From NCBI RefSeq assembly GCF_003315515.1, contig NZ_QNRY01000004.1, forward strand, positions 91,434 to 155,433: a stretch of DNA of 64,000 bases. The letters run 5' to 3'. The position numbers and the translations under genes were made by a program. Below, piece after piece: positions 63,640 through 64,000 of the stretch. The notes beneath the pieces were generated by a model that was not told the origin of the DNA, did not search any database, and saw only the letters and a list, made by a program, of their open reading frames with translations. This DNA comes from Brenneria salicis ATCC 15712 = DSM 30166 (GTDB lineage Bacteria > Pseudomonadota > Gammaproteobacteria > Enterobacterales > Enterobacteriaceae). Position 1 is the first letter of the stretch; each line of letters opens with the position of its first letter.

Positions 63640-63924
63640 TCATTTGTATAAAATATGTGTTATTGTCCAGTTGCTTTCATCAACGATGACTTCTAGATTA
63701 TACTCCTTGTTCTCATATAAATTTCTATGTTTATCATATCTTGATCTCTTAATTTTTACATCATATTTTTTTAATATCATGTCGGATTTCCCTTTAATAT
63801 CTTTACTTCGTTTCCCATATCTGATGGCTTTTTCCAAAATATAGACAGGAACATATCTTCCTGGATCTCTCATATGCGCTGCTGTTACAGATGTGAATTT
63901 TACTTGCCTAAATAACTGCGCCTA
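63640..63924 (-). pseudogene. C-terminal fragment of a polymorphic toxin
   Basis: Reading from the stop at 63922-63924, the frame gives QVKFTSVTAAHMRDPGRYVP, then LEKAIRYGKRSKD and YNLEVIVDESNWTITHILYK. The pattern (AHMRDPGRYVP, then IRYG, LEV and a terminal IxHxxY) resembles C-terminal toxin domains of Rhs, CdiA and Hcp-linked effectors. The upstream part in other frames (TASPFPGNKPGLTK, SGAVIGAVI) suggests the N-terminal carrier is disrupted or lies beyond the window. Next to an immunity-like gene and hcp. Confidence 0.5.
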
Positions 63925-64000
63925 TTACCGCTCCACTTTTGTTAGTCCAGGTTTGTTGCCTGGGAAAGGTGATGCGGTTTTAATAAATTGTCTGACATTT

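Noticed and set aside
1..64000. tRNA, rRNA, insertion sequences or integrase at island borders
   Set aside because: I found no tRNA-like cloverleaf, transposase or integrase frame; the borders of the hrp and catabolic islands carry no visible mobility genes.

Overview
The window carries the hrp/hrc type III secretion (T3SS) island of a plant-associated enterobacterium. Gene content and order (dspE and hrpW divergent, hrpN, hrpV to hrpA, hrpS, hrpY-hrpX, hrpL, then hrpJ to hrcU) match the group I Hrp system of Pectobacteriaceae (Pectobacterium, Dickeya, Brenneria, Lonsdalea). Brenneria-like is my best guess, but the genus cannot be fixed from this sequence alone. The rest is typical enterobacterial chromosome (rstAB, asr-ydgU-ydgD, chaA, chaC, umuDC, dauA-like) plus accessory metabolic loci.

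Layout. 1-5.3 kb: secreted effectors and harpins (5' part of dspE, hrpW, hrpN), with a decayed PTS IIC/LacI fragment between hrpW and hrpN. 5.4-11.5 kb: leftward hrpV-T-hrcC-G-F-E-D-hrcJ-B-A, encoding the secretin, inner ring, sorting platform, pilus and HrpS-controlling proteins. 11.6-15.9 kb: the regulatory cascade HrpX/HrpY (two-component), HrpS (sigma-54 activator) and HrpL (ECF sigma factor). 16.2-26.6 kb: rightward hrpJ-hrcV-Q-N-O-P-hrcQ-R-S-T-U export apparatus. Six hrp boxes with 15-nt spacers (dspE, hrpW, hrpN, hrpF, hrpA, hrpJ) and a -24/-12 element before hrpL are visible, so the cascade can be read from the DNA: HrpXY to HrpS/sigma-54 to hrpL to the hrp-box operons.

26.6-39.4 kb: an amine or amino-acid catabolic island: an SDR, a hydroxylysine-kinase-like phosphotransferase, a class III PLP enzyme of the phospho-lyase/aminotransferase type, a polyamine-type ABC transporter, gabD, gabT, a MocR/GabR-like regulator and the transporter ATPase. 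The set suggests a route from a hydroxylated amine (for example 4-amino-3-hydroxybutyrate) to succinate semialdehyde and succinate, beside GABA catabolism.

39.4-62.6 kb: a small stress membrane protein, a LexA-boxed umuD-umuC-cho operon, an acyltransferase, a YdiY-like protein, chaC, a Fur-boxed siderophore-interacting protein, chaA, a SulP transporter, rstAB, a raffinose/alpha-galactoside operon (rafR, rafB, rafA) lying between rstAB and asr, the asr-ydgU-ydgD block with a four-unit array of RstA-box-like repeats, a GAF/EAL protein and an EcsC-family protein. 62.7-64 kb: an AT-rich tail with a frameshifted hcp (type VI secretion) facing a broken toxin/immunity-like pair.
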